Shown here piece after piece: positions 9,177-18,496 of a stretch of 61,790 nt of DNA. Location of the stretch: the NCBI GenBank assembly GCA_026991575.1, contig JALXBF010000087.1, positions 1 through 61,790 on the forward strand, given 5' to 3'. The notes under the pieces were generated by a model, which worked only from the letters and a program-made list of their open reading frames with translations, searched no databases and was not told where the DNA came from. The DNA comes from Planctomycetota bacterium (GTDB lineage Bacteria > Planctomycetota > Planctomycetia > JALXBF01). Within the stretch, counting starts at the first letter, position 1. Every line of letters begins with the position of its first letter. Made by a program: the position numbers and the translations under genes.

Positions 9177-11200
9177 GCCGCCAGCCCATCCAGTCACAGT
9201 TTGCCTGGGCCGTGCTCCAGCTCTTGCTTGCCGGGCTCCTGGGTTGTCTCTGGGCATTCCACTGGGACTTGCTTCTGCACGACCCGGTGCTTGGTGAGGC
9301 AGGCCTGTTATCGGAGCTACTCAGAGGGCGGCTGGCTGCTCGGCTCTCGTTCAGCCGCCTGGTGCTGCCCGGTGTTTTTGGCGCACCGGCCCTGTGGGCG
9401 CTGACCGCGGTGGCAGCCAGGCTGAGCGGTCTGGCCGACTCGTTTTGGAGCGCCCTGCGAATCGGCACCCGCGCCGTGCTCCCGCTGGTCGCCTACGCAA
9501 CGTTCGATTCCCTCTGGCTCTTCAGCCGGTTGGCCGGGACAGTCGGGCTGCAGGCCGGCCTGCTGCTTGTGCTACCGACCCTGCACCAGCTCGTGCCCGC
9601 AGCCATCCTCGCCACGCTCTTGTGGGCGGCGGCCGCCCGTTGGCTGCGTGCAGCCCGCGGCCGCTCGGCGCTGGCTCTCGTGGCGATAGCCTCTCTGGCG
9701 TACGGCATCACGTTCGCGACGCTGAGCGTGCTTCAGTACCAGGCCCTGATGGTGCCCCACGGGGACACGGCGATGTACGAGGAGCACCTGTGGAATCTGC
9801 TGAACGGCAAGGGGTTTCGCAGCCAATTGGATGGCGGTCGCCTGTTTCTGGGTGAGCACATCGAATTCATCCACGTGTTCCTCATTCCGGTCTACGTGCT
9901 TAAGCCCAGCTTACCCACATTGAACGTGGTCTATTCGTTCGCGCTGGCGGCGGGGGGTCTAGCCACCTACGCGCTGGCGCGTTCCGTGGGCCTGGCTGCT
10001 GCTCCCGCGGCGCTGCTGGCGGTTGCCTACCTGCTGTATCCCCCCCTGCAGTACTTGAACCTGGAAGCTTCGCTGAAGACGTTTCGTCCCGAGAACCTGG
10101 CGGTACCGCTCGTCCTGGCCGCCCTCTGGGCAGTGGAAACGCGGCGAGCCGGTTGGTTCATCGCACTGCTGGCTCTGGCACTGACCGCCAAAGAAGACTA
10201 CGCCATCCTGTATACGGGAATCGGTCTGTTCCTACTGGCAGCACCGGGGTCGCCCCGCAAGTGGCGGCTGTTGGGGGGCGCGGTCGCCGTGGCAAGCGTG
10301 GCATATCTCTGGTTCGTCCTGAAGGTGGCCATTCCCTGGTTCCGCGGCGGCCCCCCTCACTACCTGGCCTACTACCCGTCACTGGGGCAGACACCCGGCG
10401 AAGTGGTAGCAACGATGGTAGATCGGCCGTGGACCGTGGTCAGGCTGCTGCTGGATCCGGCCAATGCTGCGCTGTTGCTCGGGCTGCTTGCTCCCCTGGG
10501 CTTCGCGCCGCTGCTAGCTCCCGCGACGCTGGCAGCCGCTCTGCCCTCTGCAGCTCCCCTTCTGCTGGGCGAATTGCCCGGCCTGAAGCAGCCGATCTTC
10601 CATTTCCACGCGCCTTTAGTTCCCGTGCTTTTCTGGGCAGCCGCCCGGGGGCTAAAGGGCCTTAGCCGCGCCGTTCAGCCCTCAGGGCGGCCCTGCTGGT
10701 GGCCGTGCTTCGTGGCGTGCGCCGCGTTGGCCTCCGGCTTCTGGCAGGGCAAGTCACCGCTATCGCTGGCCTTTTACGACCCGGGATCTGACCTGGGCGG
10801 CTACTGGCGCAGGCTCTACGTGCCCGGTGAGCGGGTCCGCCGCTTCGAGCAACTCTACCGGCTTGTACCGCGGACGGCGTCGGTGGCCGCGACCGACTAC
10901 GTGCGGCCGCGATTTACGCATCACCGTGCCTGCCACGAAATCGGCAGCAACGGACTCAAGCCCCACGTGCGACCCGAGGAGGTGGATTACCTGGTGATCG
11001 ACCTGCGCGGTCCATACTCCGACCCGGTCGCCGGCCTCCGCGTGCCGCTGAACGTGCGTCATCCACGCGGTTGGGAGACCGTATACCGGGACGAGTTCTT
11101 TCTGGTGACCCGAGCACGGTCGGCGGAACCCGCACCGGAACCCTCTCGGCCAACGCATGGTGCGATTGACAGCCCCGCCGGCCAGGACCAGAATCAATAG
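9173..11200 (+). CDS. DUF2079 multi-spanning membrane protein
   Basis: A 675-residue integral membrane protein with many hydrophobic helices and a soluble C-terminal part. The first loop contains the DUF2079 signature region ([36 protein letters not shown]). DUF2079 proteins resemble GT-C fold glycosyltransferases that use polyprenyl-phosphate sugars. It overlaps the GT2 gene by four bases, which fits a pair in which the GT2 makes the lipid-linked sugar and this protein transfers it outside the membrane. That functional link is inference. The C-terminal soluble segment includes [19 protein letters not shown], as in relatives. Confidence 0.88.
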   Translation: MSRQPIQSQFAWAVLQLLLAGLLGCLWAFHWDLLLHDPVLGEAGLLSELLRGRLAARLSFSRLVLPGVFGAPALWALTAVAARLSGLADSFWSALRIGTRAVLPLVAYATFDSLWLFSRLAGTVGLQAGLLLVLPTLHQLVPAAILATLLWAAAARWLRAARGRSALALVAIASLAYGITFATLSVLQYQALMVPHGDTAMYEEHLWNLLNGKGFRSQLDGGRLFLGEHIEFIHVFLIPVYVLKPSLPTLNVVYSFALAAGGLATYALARSVGLAAAPAALLAVAYLLYPPLQYLNLEASLKTFRPENLAVPLVLAALWAVETRRAGWFIALLALALTAKEDYAILYTGIGLFLLAAPGSPRKWRLLGGAVAVASVAYLWFVLKVAIPWFRGGPPHYLAYYPSLGQTPGEVVATMVDRPWTVVRLLLDPANAALLLGLLAPLGFAPLLAPATLAAALPSAAPLLLGELPGLKQPIFHFHAPLVPVLFWAAARGLKGLSRAVQPSGRPCWWPCFVACAALASGFWQGKSPLSLAFYDPGSDLGGYWRRLYVPGERVRRFEQLYRLVPRTASVAATDYVRPRFTHHRACHEIGSNGLKPHVRPEEVDYLVIDLRGPYSDPVAGLRVPLNVRHPRGWETVYRDEFFLVTRARSAEPAPEPSRPTHGAIDSPAGQDQNQ

Positions 11201-11299
11201 GGGGACGGGGTTGCGGGCGACACATTTGGCAGAGCTGGAGGAGCCTCCCGCCCAAATCGCAGACACGCGTGTCAGGTTAGGTTTTGGCTGGAGAGTTGT

Positions 11300-11851
11300 A
11301 TGGTTCGGCAGATACCGCCAACGCACCCGCTCGGGCGGTTATTCGCAGCACTCACGGAACACACGTTTATCGGCGAACTTGGCATCGCAGACCCGAGATT
11401 AATCGACTACATCTCCCGGCTCTTGCTCCGCTTCGTCCACATGGACGCGATCTTCCCGTTCCGTTCGCTGGCAGGCAAGCGGCTGGAGGAGGTGGCGGAG
11501 ATGTTGGCCGAGGCTGAGGAGGAGAACCGCTCAGCAGCCTCAACTCGCGAGCTCCATCGCCACATCGGCGACTTCACGCTGTTCTGGAGCGGCGTCTACC
11601 CGGAAGCCCTCAAGTGGCTGCGGGCACCGACCCGCAAGGACCACCTTGTCGACTACTGCGCCCAGGGGAAGCGGTCTTACTGGATTGCCAGCCAGTACGA
11701 CGATGAGCCGTATCGCCAGGAAGCCCCCGTGCTGCGGCGGCTCAGTGAGCAGTTCGAGCTGTGCGTCTACGGGCTGCATCGTGTACGGCAGGAGTGGGAG
11801 CAGCTTGATCAGAGCGGGGCGGCGTCGTTTCGCCGACGGCTGATCCAGTAG
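11300..11851 (+). CDS. Conserved hypothetical protein
   Basis: A 183-residue soluble protein with no signal peptide. It is charged and probably all-helical (RLEEVAEMLAEAEEE; SEQFELCVYGLHRVRQEWEQL). Trp and Tyr residues are frequent in the middle (FWSGVYPEALKWL, RSYWIASQYDDE). I do not recognise a catalytic motif or domain. The ATG is preceded by GGAGAG at good spacing, and codon use matches neighbouring genes, so it is likely real. It lies 99 bases after the DUF2079 gene and ends before a strong hairpin. Confidence 0.75.
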   Translation: MVRQIPPTHPLGRLFAALTEHTFIGELGIADPRLIDYISRLLLRFVHMDAIFPFRSLAGKRLEEVAEMLAEAEEENRSAASTRELHRHIGDFTLFWSGVYPEALKWLRAPTRKDHLVDYCAQGKRSYWIASQYDDEPYRQEAPVLRRLSEQFELCVYGLHRVRQEWEQLDQSGAASFRRRLIQ

Positions 11852-11914
11852 GGCTCCTGGTCCAAGAGGGCTGTCCCATCGAGCGATACGTCCGCCGACC
11901 GGTGGTTGCGGGAA

Positions 11915-11956
11915 TGGCCAACGGCGCGGGCAGCCTTCTGCCCGCGCCGTTGGGCA
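11915..11956. terminator. Strong hairpin between convergent genes
   Basis: A perfect 16-bp stem (11918-11933 with 11938-11953) closes over the four-base loop CCTT, and three more pairs (ATG with CAT) extend it past a G-G mismatch. It sits between the ends of two convergent genes and could terminate both. It lacks a T-run. Confidence 0.55.
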
Positions 11957-11984
11957 TGGTGTTGATCGCTTTCGGCAGCGGCCG

Positions 11985-13394
11985 CTAAGACCGTGCGGCG
12001 ACCTTCTGCGTGTTCGGCAAGTACTCGCGGTCTGTGACGATGCCGGGCATCGGCACCGGGTAGCGACCGTGCTCGTCCGGCACGACCGGCGGTGCCTTGT
12101 CGTAGTCGAGCTTGTCCACGTCGGGCGCGAACTCGTAGCCGATCTTCAGGTACTCGTCCACCGTGATCTTGCGGCCGGTATGGCACGCGAAGCGGCCGAC
12201 TGCGCAGAGCAAGCTGGCCATCGCCCCGCGGTGCACTTCGCTGTATGGCTTGTCCTGGCGGATCGCTTCGATGAGATCGTCCCACTCGGTCTGGTATGGA
12301 TTCGGTTCCTTGCGGCCGAACTTCCAGACCACCTTGTCGCGATCCGGGCTCTGGCCCTTGTAGATGCGGCTACGGGCAGGGTAGTGTGCCGAAGTCGACA
12401 CGCGCGCCAGCCCCTTGGTGCCGTGTACCCAGGTGGCGAACTCGTTGTAGCAGCCCGGCATGCAGCGGCCGTAAAGCAGCAACTTGGTGCCATCGGCCCA
12501 GGTGTACTCGGTGACGTATGTGTCGAAGTTCTGGTCGACGTAGTCCTCCCGATAATGGCGGCCACCGAAGCCTTTGGCCTCTACCGGGAATTCCCCTTTC
12601 ATCCAGCAGGCTTCGTCGAGGTTATGGATGAGGAAGTCGCTGAATGCGCCGCCGCTAGCCCACAGGAACGCGTGGAACTTGCGGATCTGGTACTCAAGGT
12701 CGCTCTTGCCCGTGGTGTTCTTCTTCACGAACGCGCTGCCGGTTGGCCCAACCACGCGGTAGGCGCGAGCCAAGATAATCTCGCCAATCTCGCCGTTGTG
12801 CACCCGATCGGCCAGTTCCATGCGGCAGCGGCAATGGCGGCACATCAGCCCGACGGCAACCTTCAGGTTCCGCTTTTCGGCCTCTTTGCCCAGCTCGATC
12901 ATGCGCTGCGACGTGGGGCCATCGACGGAGATCGGCTTTTCCATGAAAACATGCAGCCCCTTCTGGATGGCGTAGCTGAAGTGCACCCAGCGGAATGCCG
13001 GCGGCGTCGCGAAGATGACGACATCGCCCGGGCGCAGACAGTCCATCGCCTTCTTGTACGCGTCGAACCCGACAAACCGGCGCTCCGGCGGCACGTCCAT
13101 CTTGTCGCTGAAGCGATGCTCCAGCTGCCTGTAGCTGCCGGCCAGCCGATCCTCGAAGACGTCGGCCATGGCCACCAGCTTCACCGGACCGTTCTTGACG
13201 CTCATGGCATTGGCCGCCGCGCCGGTGCCGCGACCGCCACAACCGACTAAGGCCACCTGGATCGTGTTGTCTTCGCCAGCGTGGACGAACGGCACGCTCA
13301 TGCCGGCAAACGCCGAAGCACCGGCGACCGTCCCTGCCGTAGCCAGGAATTGGCGGCGCGACGCTTTCGGGGCGGGGGATTGCTTCTCGGACAT
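11985..13394 (-). CDS. Tat-exported Gfo/Idh/MocA family oxidoreductase
   Basis: A 469-residue NAD(P)-binding oxidoreductase exported in folded form. The twin-arginine signal has SRRQFLATAG at about 13-22, with a hydrophobic core ending near VHAGE. The Rossmann motif follows (VALVGCGGRGTG), then VFMEKPISVDGPTSQRM, which carries the EKP motif, and a C-terminal substrate domain with H and D residues (DFLIHNLDEACWMKGEFP). Planctomycetes carry many such periplasmic paralogues, often tied to sugar metabolism; the substrate here is unknown. The start has an AGGAGA ribosome site. It is transcribed alone. Confidence 0.93.
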   Translation of the reverse strand: MSEKQSPAPKASRRQFLATAGTVAGASAFAGMSVPFVHAGEDNTIQVALVGCGGRGTGAAANAMSVKNGPVKLVAMADVFEDRLAGSYRQLEHRFSDKMDVPPERRFVGFDAYKKAMDCLRPGDVVIFATPPAFRWVHFSYAIQKGLHVFMEKPISVDGPTSQRMIELGKEAEKRNLKVAVGLMCRHCRCRMELADRVHNGEIGEIILARAYRVVGPTGSAFVKKNTTGKSDLEYQIRKFHAFLWASGGAFSDFLIHNLDEACWMKGEFPVEAKGFGGRHYREDYVDQNFDTYVTEYTWADGTKLLLYGRCMPGCYNEFATWVHGTKGLARVSTSAHYPARSRIYKGQSPDRDKVVWKFGRKEPNPYQTEWDDLIEAIRQDKPYSEVHRGAMASLLCAVGRFACHTGRKITVDEYLKIGYEFAPDVDKLDYDKAPPVVPDEHGRYPVPMPGIVTDREYLPNTQKVAARS

Positions 13395-13966
13395 TGGCTA
13401 TTCTCCTGCTTAGACCAACCCTGACACCACAGACAAAAAGAGGCGGGATTCTAGCAGTTAGTATGCACAAAATCGGTGTAGCTGGCAACCGGCAGTGCCG
13501 GTGCGGGTCCGCCTAGGCTCTTGCATCCGGTCTACTCTTGGGGGGCTCGCCGCATGTGCTAGCGAGAAGTCGATGGAGACGCTCCCCACGCGACTGGGGC
13601 ATCTCCCGGACCCGGAGGCTCGTACCGCGGGCCACTTGCTTGAGCGGGCGGGGGGTTCGGCCCCGCCGCCCGCAGGGCTGTCGAACAGCGCGGCGGGTTG
13701 AGGGAACGTCTTCTTCGGCCGTGCCGCGGACGCACCTCAACCAACATCCGACCGGGGGGCGTAAAGCCCCCCCGGCCCGTGGGAACCAGGCTGCCCGACC
13801 AGTTCGTGTCCCGCTTGGCCGGCCACCACGGCGACGCCGGGCACCAACCCAGCCGGTGACACGACCCGACGCTGAACGACCGCGTGGCAAAAGGCTCCAT
13901 CGGCGCGGCCTACAATGGCCACGATCACATGCGGTTGATAACGGAGCCGGGCCGAACGAGGGTACT
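13395..13966. other. Intergenic region between Gfo/Idh/MocA gene and hpt, with several hairpins
   Basis: About 570 bases without a supported gene between divergent genes. Three inverted repeats are visible. GGGCGGGGGG pairs with CCCCGCCGCCC near 13650. GGTTGAGG pairs with CCTCAACC about 35 bases downstream. CCGGGGGGC (13752-13760) pairs with GCCCCCCCGG (13766-13775). A possible -10 TACAAT lies at 13911-13916. A structured leader or non-coding RNA is possible, but no known RNA family was recognised. Confidence 0.45.
13911..13916 (+). promoter_or_regulatory. Possible -10 element for hpt
   Basis: TACAAT lies 50 bases before the hpt start. A well-spaced -35 element is not obvious, so this is tentative. 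Confidence 0.25.
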
Positions 13967-14506
13967 ATGCCGACGGTGGGCCGGATCCTGGTGGACGAAG
14001 TGCAGATCAAGCGGCGTGTGGATGAGCTGGCCGCTGAGTTGGGCAGCGCCTTCCAGAGCCGCCAGCCGATGACTGTGCTTGCCGTGCTGACGGGCAGCTT
14101 CATCTTCGTGGCCGACCTGTGCCGTCGTCTGCAGATCCCGCACCGCATCGGCGTCGTGCGCGCCTCAAGCTACCGCGGTGCCACGGTCGACCCGAGCGAC
14201 CTGCACACCGACCTGTCCCTGGCGCCGGACGTCCGCGGCCGCCATGTGCTGCTGGTCGACGACATCCTGGACACGGGTGCTACGCTGGCTCGCTTGGTCC
14301 GAGAAATCGCCGCCCTGCAGCCAGCCTCCATCACGACGGCCGTGTTGCTTCGCAAGATCGGCAGGCAGACGGTTCCGATCGAGCCGGACTACGTCGGCTT
14401 CGACATCCCGGACCTGTTCGTCGTCGGGTATGGCCTGGACTATAACGACGACTACCGCCATCTGCCCTACATTGCTGCTCTGGAACAAGAGACTGCGGCA
14501 ACCTGA
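13967..14506 (+). CDS. hpt: Hypoxanthine phosphoribosyltransferase
   Basis: A 179-residue purine salvage enzyme joining hypoxanthine or guanine to PRPP in the cytoplasm. The PRPP-binding loop VLLVDDILDTGAT (94-106) is intact. AVLTGSFIFVADLCR (about 39-53) and ASSYRGATV (flexible catalytic loop) are also typical, as is the C-terminal PDYVGFDIPDLFVVGYGLDYN that binds the purine. The reading is open far upstream, but the ATG at 13967 has a GAGG site and begins at the family N-terminus. It ends six bases from the convergent PIG-L gene. A purine permease is encoded about 8 kb away. Confidence 0.95.
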   Translation: MPTVGRILVDEVQIKRRVDELAAELGSAFQSRQPMTVLAVLTGSFIFVADLCRRLQIPHRIGVVRASSYRGATVDPSDLHTDLSLAPDVRGRHVLLVDDILDTGATLARLVREIAALQPASITTAVLLRKIGRQTVPIEPDYVGFDIPDLFVVGYGLDYNDDYRHLPYIAALEQETAAT

Positions 14507-14512
14507 GCGGTG

Positions 14513-15244
14513 CTAAAAGGTGGCCAGGGGGTCTTTTAGCAGCAGCGGCGTGCGCAGGGCAAACGGCTCGGCGTGTGTCGTGCGTGCAAGCCATCCCCAG
14601 TACCGTGCGGCAACCTCTAGATCCTCCGCCGTCACCGGCACGTCGGGACCGCGCACCGCAGGGTCCAGCTGCGACCGGTAGCAGCGCAGTGCGGCCAGCT
14701 TGGTGGCAACTGTCTTGCTGATGTCGACCAGGAACGCGGGCCGGTGAGCGTCGCGGAGGTGGATCGAGTAGTAGTAGACGATCCGTTGCACGCGATGTGG
14801 CTCGCCCGGTATGTCGCTGCGGCTGAGCCGCGCCCAGAAGCAGGCCGCCTCACCGAGCTGTGCGCCGGCCACGTGGTCCGGGTGGTAGTCGACCCAGTAG
14901 GGCAGCGCGACGGTGCGGGGGCGCAGGCGGCGAATCCATCCGGCCAGCAGCCAGCGAGCCTCCAGGTCAGGGACCACGGCCCGGTTGCGCAGCCCCAGGC
15001 AGCCGCGCCAGCAGACGCCGAGCACTTCGGCCGCCTCACGCGCCTCCTGCAGCCGCCGCGGTGGGTCCCCGACCGGAGTGGGCTCACCGTCCGTCAGGTC
15101 CAGGATGCCGACCCGCCGGCCACGCTGCGCCAGCAGCGCCATGGTCCCCCCCATGCCGATCTCCGCATCGTCCGGGTGGGGTGAGATGACAAGCAGATCG
15201 ACGGGGCCGGAACCGAACAGTAACCGAAAGCCGCCTTCGGTCAC
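14513..15244 (-). CDS. PIG-L family deacetylase (BshB1-like)
   Basis: A 243-residue zinc-dependent N-acetylglucosaminyl deacetylase of the LmbE/PIG-L fold. The metal motif SPHPDDAEIGMGG (H23, D25, D26) and the second ligand region WVDYHPDHVAGAQL are present. The family includes BshB1, which deacetylates GlcNAc-malate in bacillithiol synthesis; LTDGEPTPVGDP and RNRAV fit that subgroup, but the exact substrate is unproven. GTG start at 15244 overlaps the deoC stop by four bases (GTGA), giving translational coupling. Confidence 0.88.
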   Translation of the reverse strand: MTEGGFRLLFGSGPVDLLVISPHPDDAEIGMGGTMALLAQRGRRVGILDLTDGEPTPVGDPPRRLQEAREAAEVLGVCWRGCLGLRNRAVVPDLEARWLLAGWIRRLRPRTVALPYWVDYHPDHVAGAQLGEAACFWARLSRSDIPGEPHRVQRIVYYYSIHLRDAHRPAFLVDISKTVATKLAALRCYRSQLDPAVRGPDVPVTAEDLEVAARYWGWLARTTHAEPFALRTPLLLKDPLATF

Positions 15245-15936
15245 GGCGCCGACTCCCGCACAAGCCGTTCACGCAACGTGTCCAGGATTTGTGCCGTGCG
15301 GCTGGCCCCAATGCGGCTCGCTCCCGCCTGCCGCATCGCTAGCAGCGCATCCAGTGTCCGAATGCCTCCGGCCGCCTTTACCTGCACGTGTGTCCCCACG
15401 TTCTCTCTCATCAAGCGGACGTCCTCGACAGTGGCCCCGGCAGAGCCGTAGCCGGTGGAGGTCTTCACGAAGTGGACGCCCAGGTCGGTGCAGATGCGGC
15501 ATAGCTCGATCTTGTGCGCGCGCTCCAGGTAGCAGTTCTCGAAGATCACCTTCAGGATCGCCGATCCGCTCTGACAGAGCCTCAGCACCGCTTCGATGTC
15601 CTCCGCGACAAACCGCCAGTCACCGCTGAGCACCTTGCCAATGTTGCAGACCATGTCCAGCTCTGTGGCCCCGTCGGCCAGCGCCTGCTCCGCTTCAAAG
15701 ACCTTGACCGCCGTCTTGTGCCCCCCGTGCGGAAAGCCGACCGTCGTACCCACGGCCACGCCCGTGCCGCGCAGCAGCTCGGCGGCGCGCGCGACGAAAT
15801 AAGGCTTGATGCAAACGCTGGCAACACCGTAATCAGCCGCTAACCGGCAGCCGGCTTCAAGCTGCTCGTCCGTCAGCACCGGCTGCAGCAGTGAGTGGTC
15901 GATCATCTTGGCAATCTGCTCGTAGCTCACCACCAT
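15241..15936 (-). CDS. deoC: Deoxyribose-phosphate aldolase
   Basis: A 231-residue class I aldolase cleaving 2-deoxyribose 5-phosphate to glyceraldehyde 3-phosphate and acetaldehyde in nucleoside breakdown. The catalytic Lys158 lies in VHFVKTSTGYG, and the accessory residues are in TELDMV (Asp94) and VQVKAAGGIRT (Lys187). Length matches the bacterial family. It lies 20 bases after the exported hydrolase and overlaps the PIG-L gene, so the three probably form one transcript. Their shared role is not obvious. Confidence 0.95.
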   Translation of the reverse strand: MVVSYEQIAKMIDHSLLQPVLTDEQLEAGCRLAADYGVASVCIKPYFVARAAELLRGTGVAVGTTVGFPHGGHKTAVKVFEAEQALADGATELDMVCNIGKVLSGDWRFVAEDIEAVLRLCQSGSAILKVIFENCYLERAHKIELCRICTDLGVHFVKTSTGYGSAGATVEDVRLMRENVGTHVQVKAAGGIRTLDALLAMRQAGASRIGASRTAQILDTLRERLVRESAP

Positions 15937-15956
15937 GGCATGCCCCCGCAGTGGGC

Positions 15957-17252
15957 TTACGCGTCACGGAGGTAGCGGTCGAAGAAGGCGAACGCCTCCG
16001 CTTGCATTTCCCGGTTAAAGCGATGCGGCACAGGGTAGTAGGAGCAGCCGAATCGGTCCGCGGCACCGGCTTTGGCATACACGGCGCGTAGGATCTGTTC
16101 TGCTCGCTTCATTTCCGGAAGTGTAAACAGGAAATCCTTCTCACAGTTCAGCACCAACGCCGGCTTGGGCACCATAAGCCCCAGGATCTCGGGATAGTCA
16201 AGGTAGCGCGGAAGATGGGGGATGTAGATCATCCACGTATGCGTAAAGCACTTGTTCAGAAGATAGTCGCGCCAGGTGGTCATCATGCCCACGCAACAGG
16301 CACACCGGATTCGCTGATCCAGACCGCTGAGATAAACGGTGCGCAGGCCACCGCCGCTCAGTCCGGCGCAGCCGATGCGACCGGCATCGACGTCAGACCG
16401 GGAGCACAGGTATTCCAGCGCACACTGGTCTTCGTACGTGAAAACGCCCGGCCAGGTGATGCCCGCGCAGAACAGACTCTTTGCCACCAGGTGCTCATGC
16501 TCGGCGGCAAACCGGTTATAACGGCGGATCTGGTCGTCGGAGTCGGGGTCCACTTCGTCCAGGTCACCGACTCCGAGTCGGCGGCGCACGATCTCGGGGA
16601 TGTCCTTCAGCCGCACACGGCGACTGCCGAACAGGAAGGTATCGTGCACGAGGACCGCATAGCCGCGCTTGGCCAATTCATTAGCCCACGCGACCCCTCC
16701 GTAGTAGAAGTCTTGATGCTTGCGCATCAGAGGGTGCTGGTGCGGCACCCGGGTGATCTTTTCCTTGCCAAAGTACTTGACACCACCGTGGTCATGCAGT
16801 GCCAGCACGGCCGGCAACCGGCCCGTGTGGCCGGCCGGCTTCAGAAAGAGTGCCTCCGTTGCCGGTCCGTATGGCAGCTGCCACCGCAACCGCTCGATCG
16901 CCACCCCCTCGTACTCCAGCTCCTCCACCACCGTGGCCTGCGGCGTATATGGTTTGGCGGGCTGGGCGAGTAAATCGACGTAGTGCCTGTAGGCCACGCG
17001 GCGCCAGGCGTCCAGATCGCGCCACTGGGGCCGCCGGAACGATGCCAGCGGCAGCTCATCGCTCACCAGCACCGCCGCCCACGGCCCGTACGCGCCGAGC
17101 ATGTTGGGTGCCACACCTGAAGCCACAGCAATCGCCCCGAACGTCACCTCACCCGAAGCCGGCCCGCCTGATCCACGGACCAGTGCCGGGCCAGCCGCTA
17201 GCGATGCCATCTGCCAGAGAAACTCGCGACGCGACGCAGAAGCCTCGCCCAT
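15957..17252 (-). CDS. Exported alpha/beta hydrolase (dienelactone hydrolase-type)
   Basis: A 431-residue protein with a Tat-like signal (SASRREFLWQMASLAAGPAL). The hydrolase core begins near AVLALHDHGG; the nucleophile elbow is CAGLSGGGLR, and the acid and base are suggested by NCEKDFLFT and YPVPHRFN. It resembles planctomycete exported esterases often annotated as acetyl xylan esterase-like or dienelactone hydrolase family proteins; substrate is unknown. The reading opens at 17300, but ATG at 17252 starts the signal and follows a GAGG stretch. It is first in a run with deoC and the PIG-L gene. Confidence 0.87.
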   Translation of the reverse strand: MGEASASRREFLWQMASLAAGPALVRGSGGPASGEVTFGAIAVASGVAPNMLGAYGPWAAVLVSDELPLASFRRPQWRDLDAWRRVAYRHYVDLLAQPAKPYTPQATVVEELEYEGVAIERLRWQLPYGPATEALFLKPAGHTGRLPAVLALHDHGGVKYFGKEKITRVPHQHPLMRKHQDFYYGGVAWANELAKRGYAVLVHDTFLFGSRRVRLKDIPEIVRRRLGVGDLDEVDPDSDDQIRRYNRFAAEHEHLVAKSLFCAGITWPGVFTYEDQCALEYLCSRSDVDAGRIGCAGLSGGGLRTVYLSGLDQRIRCACCVGMMTTWRDYLLNKCFTHTWMIYIPHLPRYLDYPEILGLMVPKPALVLNCEKDFLFTLPEMKRAEQILRAVYAKAGAADRFGCSYYPVPHRFNREMQAEAFAFFDRYLRDA

Positions 17253-17308
17253 CCCGCGCACCTCAACTTCCGGTTTGCCCGATTGTAGCGATCGGTGCAC
17301 CGCGGCGG

Positions 17309-17338
17309 TTGAGCCGGTGGTGTCCTACAGGCTACACT
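17309..17338 (+). promoter_or_regulatory. Candidate sigma70-type promoter for the kinase gene
   Basis: TTGAGC (17309-17314) and TACACT (17333-17338) are separated by 18 bases and lie just before the kinase start at 17362, giving a leader of about 15-20 bases. Confidence 0.4.
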
Positions 17339-17361
17339 ATCTTGGTAACTGGCGCCGGCCC

Positions 17362-18441
17362 ATGAGCAGTCATCCGCACGCACAACGATCTGACTCTGGT
17401 CGGGAAGCGGGACAGCAACCGCTTGTGCCACGTCAGCAAGAGGCTAGTGGACCACGGGTCCCACCCGCCAGCACTGACCCGAGCGGTGTGACCCAGCCGG
17501 CAGATGGGCTGGAAGCGGCACCGCCTGCCGCGCTGGAGAGCACTGAGTGCGCGCCACCGGAGCCTTCGGTCCGGGTCGAGGCTGACCTGACGACTTCGTC
17601 CGACCACGCCTGGACCAGCGGCTTGCACGTCGGGCGCTACCAGCTGGAGCGGCTCATTGGCCGCGGCAGCTGTGGCGAAGTCTGGGCAGCGCGTGATCCG
17701 GTGCTTGGCCGACCCGTGGCCATCAAGCTGCCGCGGCCGCAGCGGATCCGCCAGTGTCCCTGGCTTCCGCACGCCATCTGGTCCGAAGCGCGGATCGCCG
17801 CGCGCGCCGCTTCGCTGAACTGCTGCGTCCCGGTCTACGACTTCGGCTGGGACGACGGGACCACGGTCTACATCGTGATGCAGCTGATGGAAGTCAGCGT
17901 CGCCGAGCTGATGGCCAACGGGCCATTGCCCGTGCCGGTCGCCTGTCGGCTGACGTACGCGGTCGCTCGCCGCCTGCACCGAGCCCACCTGGAAGGGCTC
18001 GTCCACTGCGACCTCAAACCGTCCAACCTGCTGCTGGACACGAACGGCGATCCGTACCCATCCGACTTCAGCACGACGATGCCACGGGCGCTGCTGGCCG
18101 CGGAGCGTGAGCTGTTCGTGGGCACGTTGCCGTACATGGCCCCGGAACAGCTCGAGGGGCGCGCCTTCGAATACGACTGCCGCACGGATTGCTACGGGTT
18201 AGCCGTCGTGCTTTATGAGATGATCGCCGGTCAGCGGCCATTTCACGGCGAGACTCCTGAGGAGCTGGTCGTTGCGATCCGCCGGGGCAAGATCAAACCG
18301 CTGGCAGAGCTGAACCGCGACGTGCCCGATCAGCTGGACCGGGTCGTGCGTGCCGCCCTGGGCTACTACCGCCACCAACGACCACCGGACCTGCGTGCCT
18401 TTGGCCAGGCGATCCGCCGATCCATCCGACCGCGCGGCTGA
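17362..18441 (+). CDS. Ser/Thr protein kinase with altered HRD and DFG motifs
   Basis: A 359-residue Hanks-type kinase. A disordered Pro/Ala-rich N-terminus (1-90) precedes the kinase domain: glycine loop IGRGSCGEV (99-107), VAIK Lys122, helix C Glu142 and APE (260-262). The catalytic loop reads HCDLKPSN, Cys216 replacing the usual Arg while Asp217 and Asn remain, and the magnesium loop reads SDFST, Ser237 replacing Gly. No transmembrane or sensor domain follows the kinase, so it is probably cytoplasmic. Activity may be reduced but the essential Lys and both Asp are kept. The start has a candidate promoter close upstream; a longer reading from 17101 is rejected. Confidence 0.9.
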   Translation: MSSHPHAQRSDSGREAGQQPLVPRQQEASGPRVPPASTDPSGVTQPADGLEAAPPAALESTECAPPEPSVRVEADLTTSSDHAWTSGLHVGRYQLERLIGRGSCGEVWAARDPVLGRPVAIKLPRPQRIRQCPWLPHAIWSEARIAARAASLNCCVPVYDFGWDDGTTVYIVMQLMEVSVAELMANGPLPVPVACRLTYAVARRLHRAHLEGLVHCDLKPSNLLLDTNGDPYPSDFSTTMPRALLAAERELFVGTLPYMAPEQLEGRAFEYDCRTDCYGLAVVLYEMIAGQRPFHGETPEELVVAIRRGKIKPLAELNRDVPDQLDRVVRAALGYYRHQRPPDLRAFGQAIRRSIRPRG

Positions 18442-18496
18442 CGCATCGTGCTGCGGGCGGCCTGGCTAAGCCCGGAAGCACCGGCATTTACGCAGG

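Noticed and set aside
13513-14148. Minus-strand frame opposite hpt
   Set aside because: No motif, antisense to a well-supported gene.
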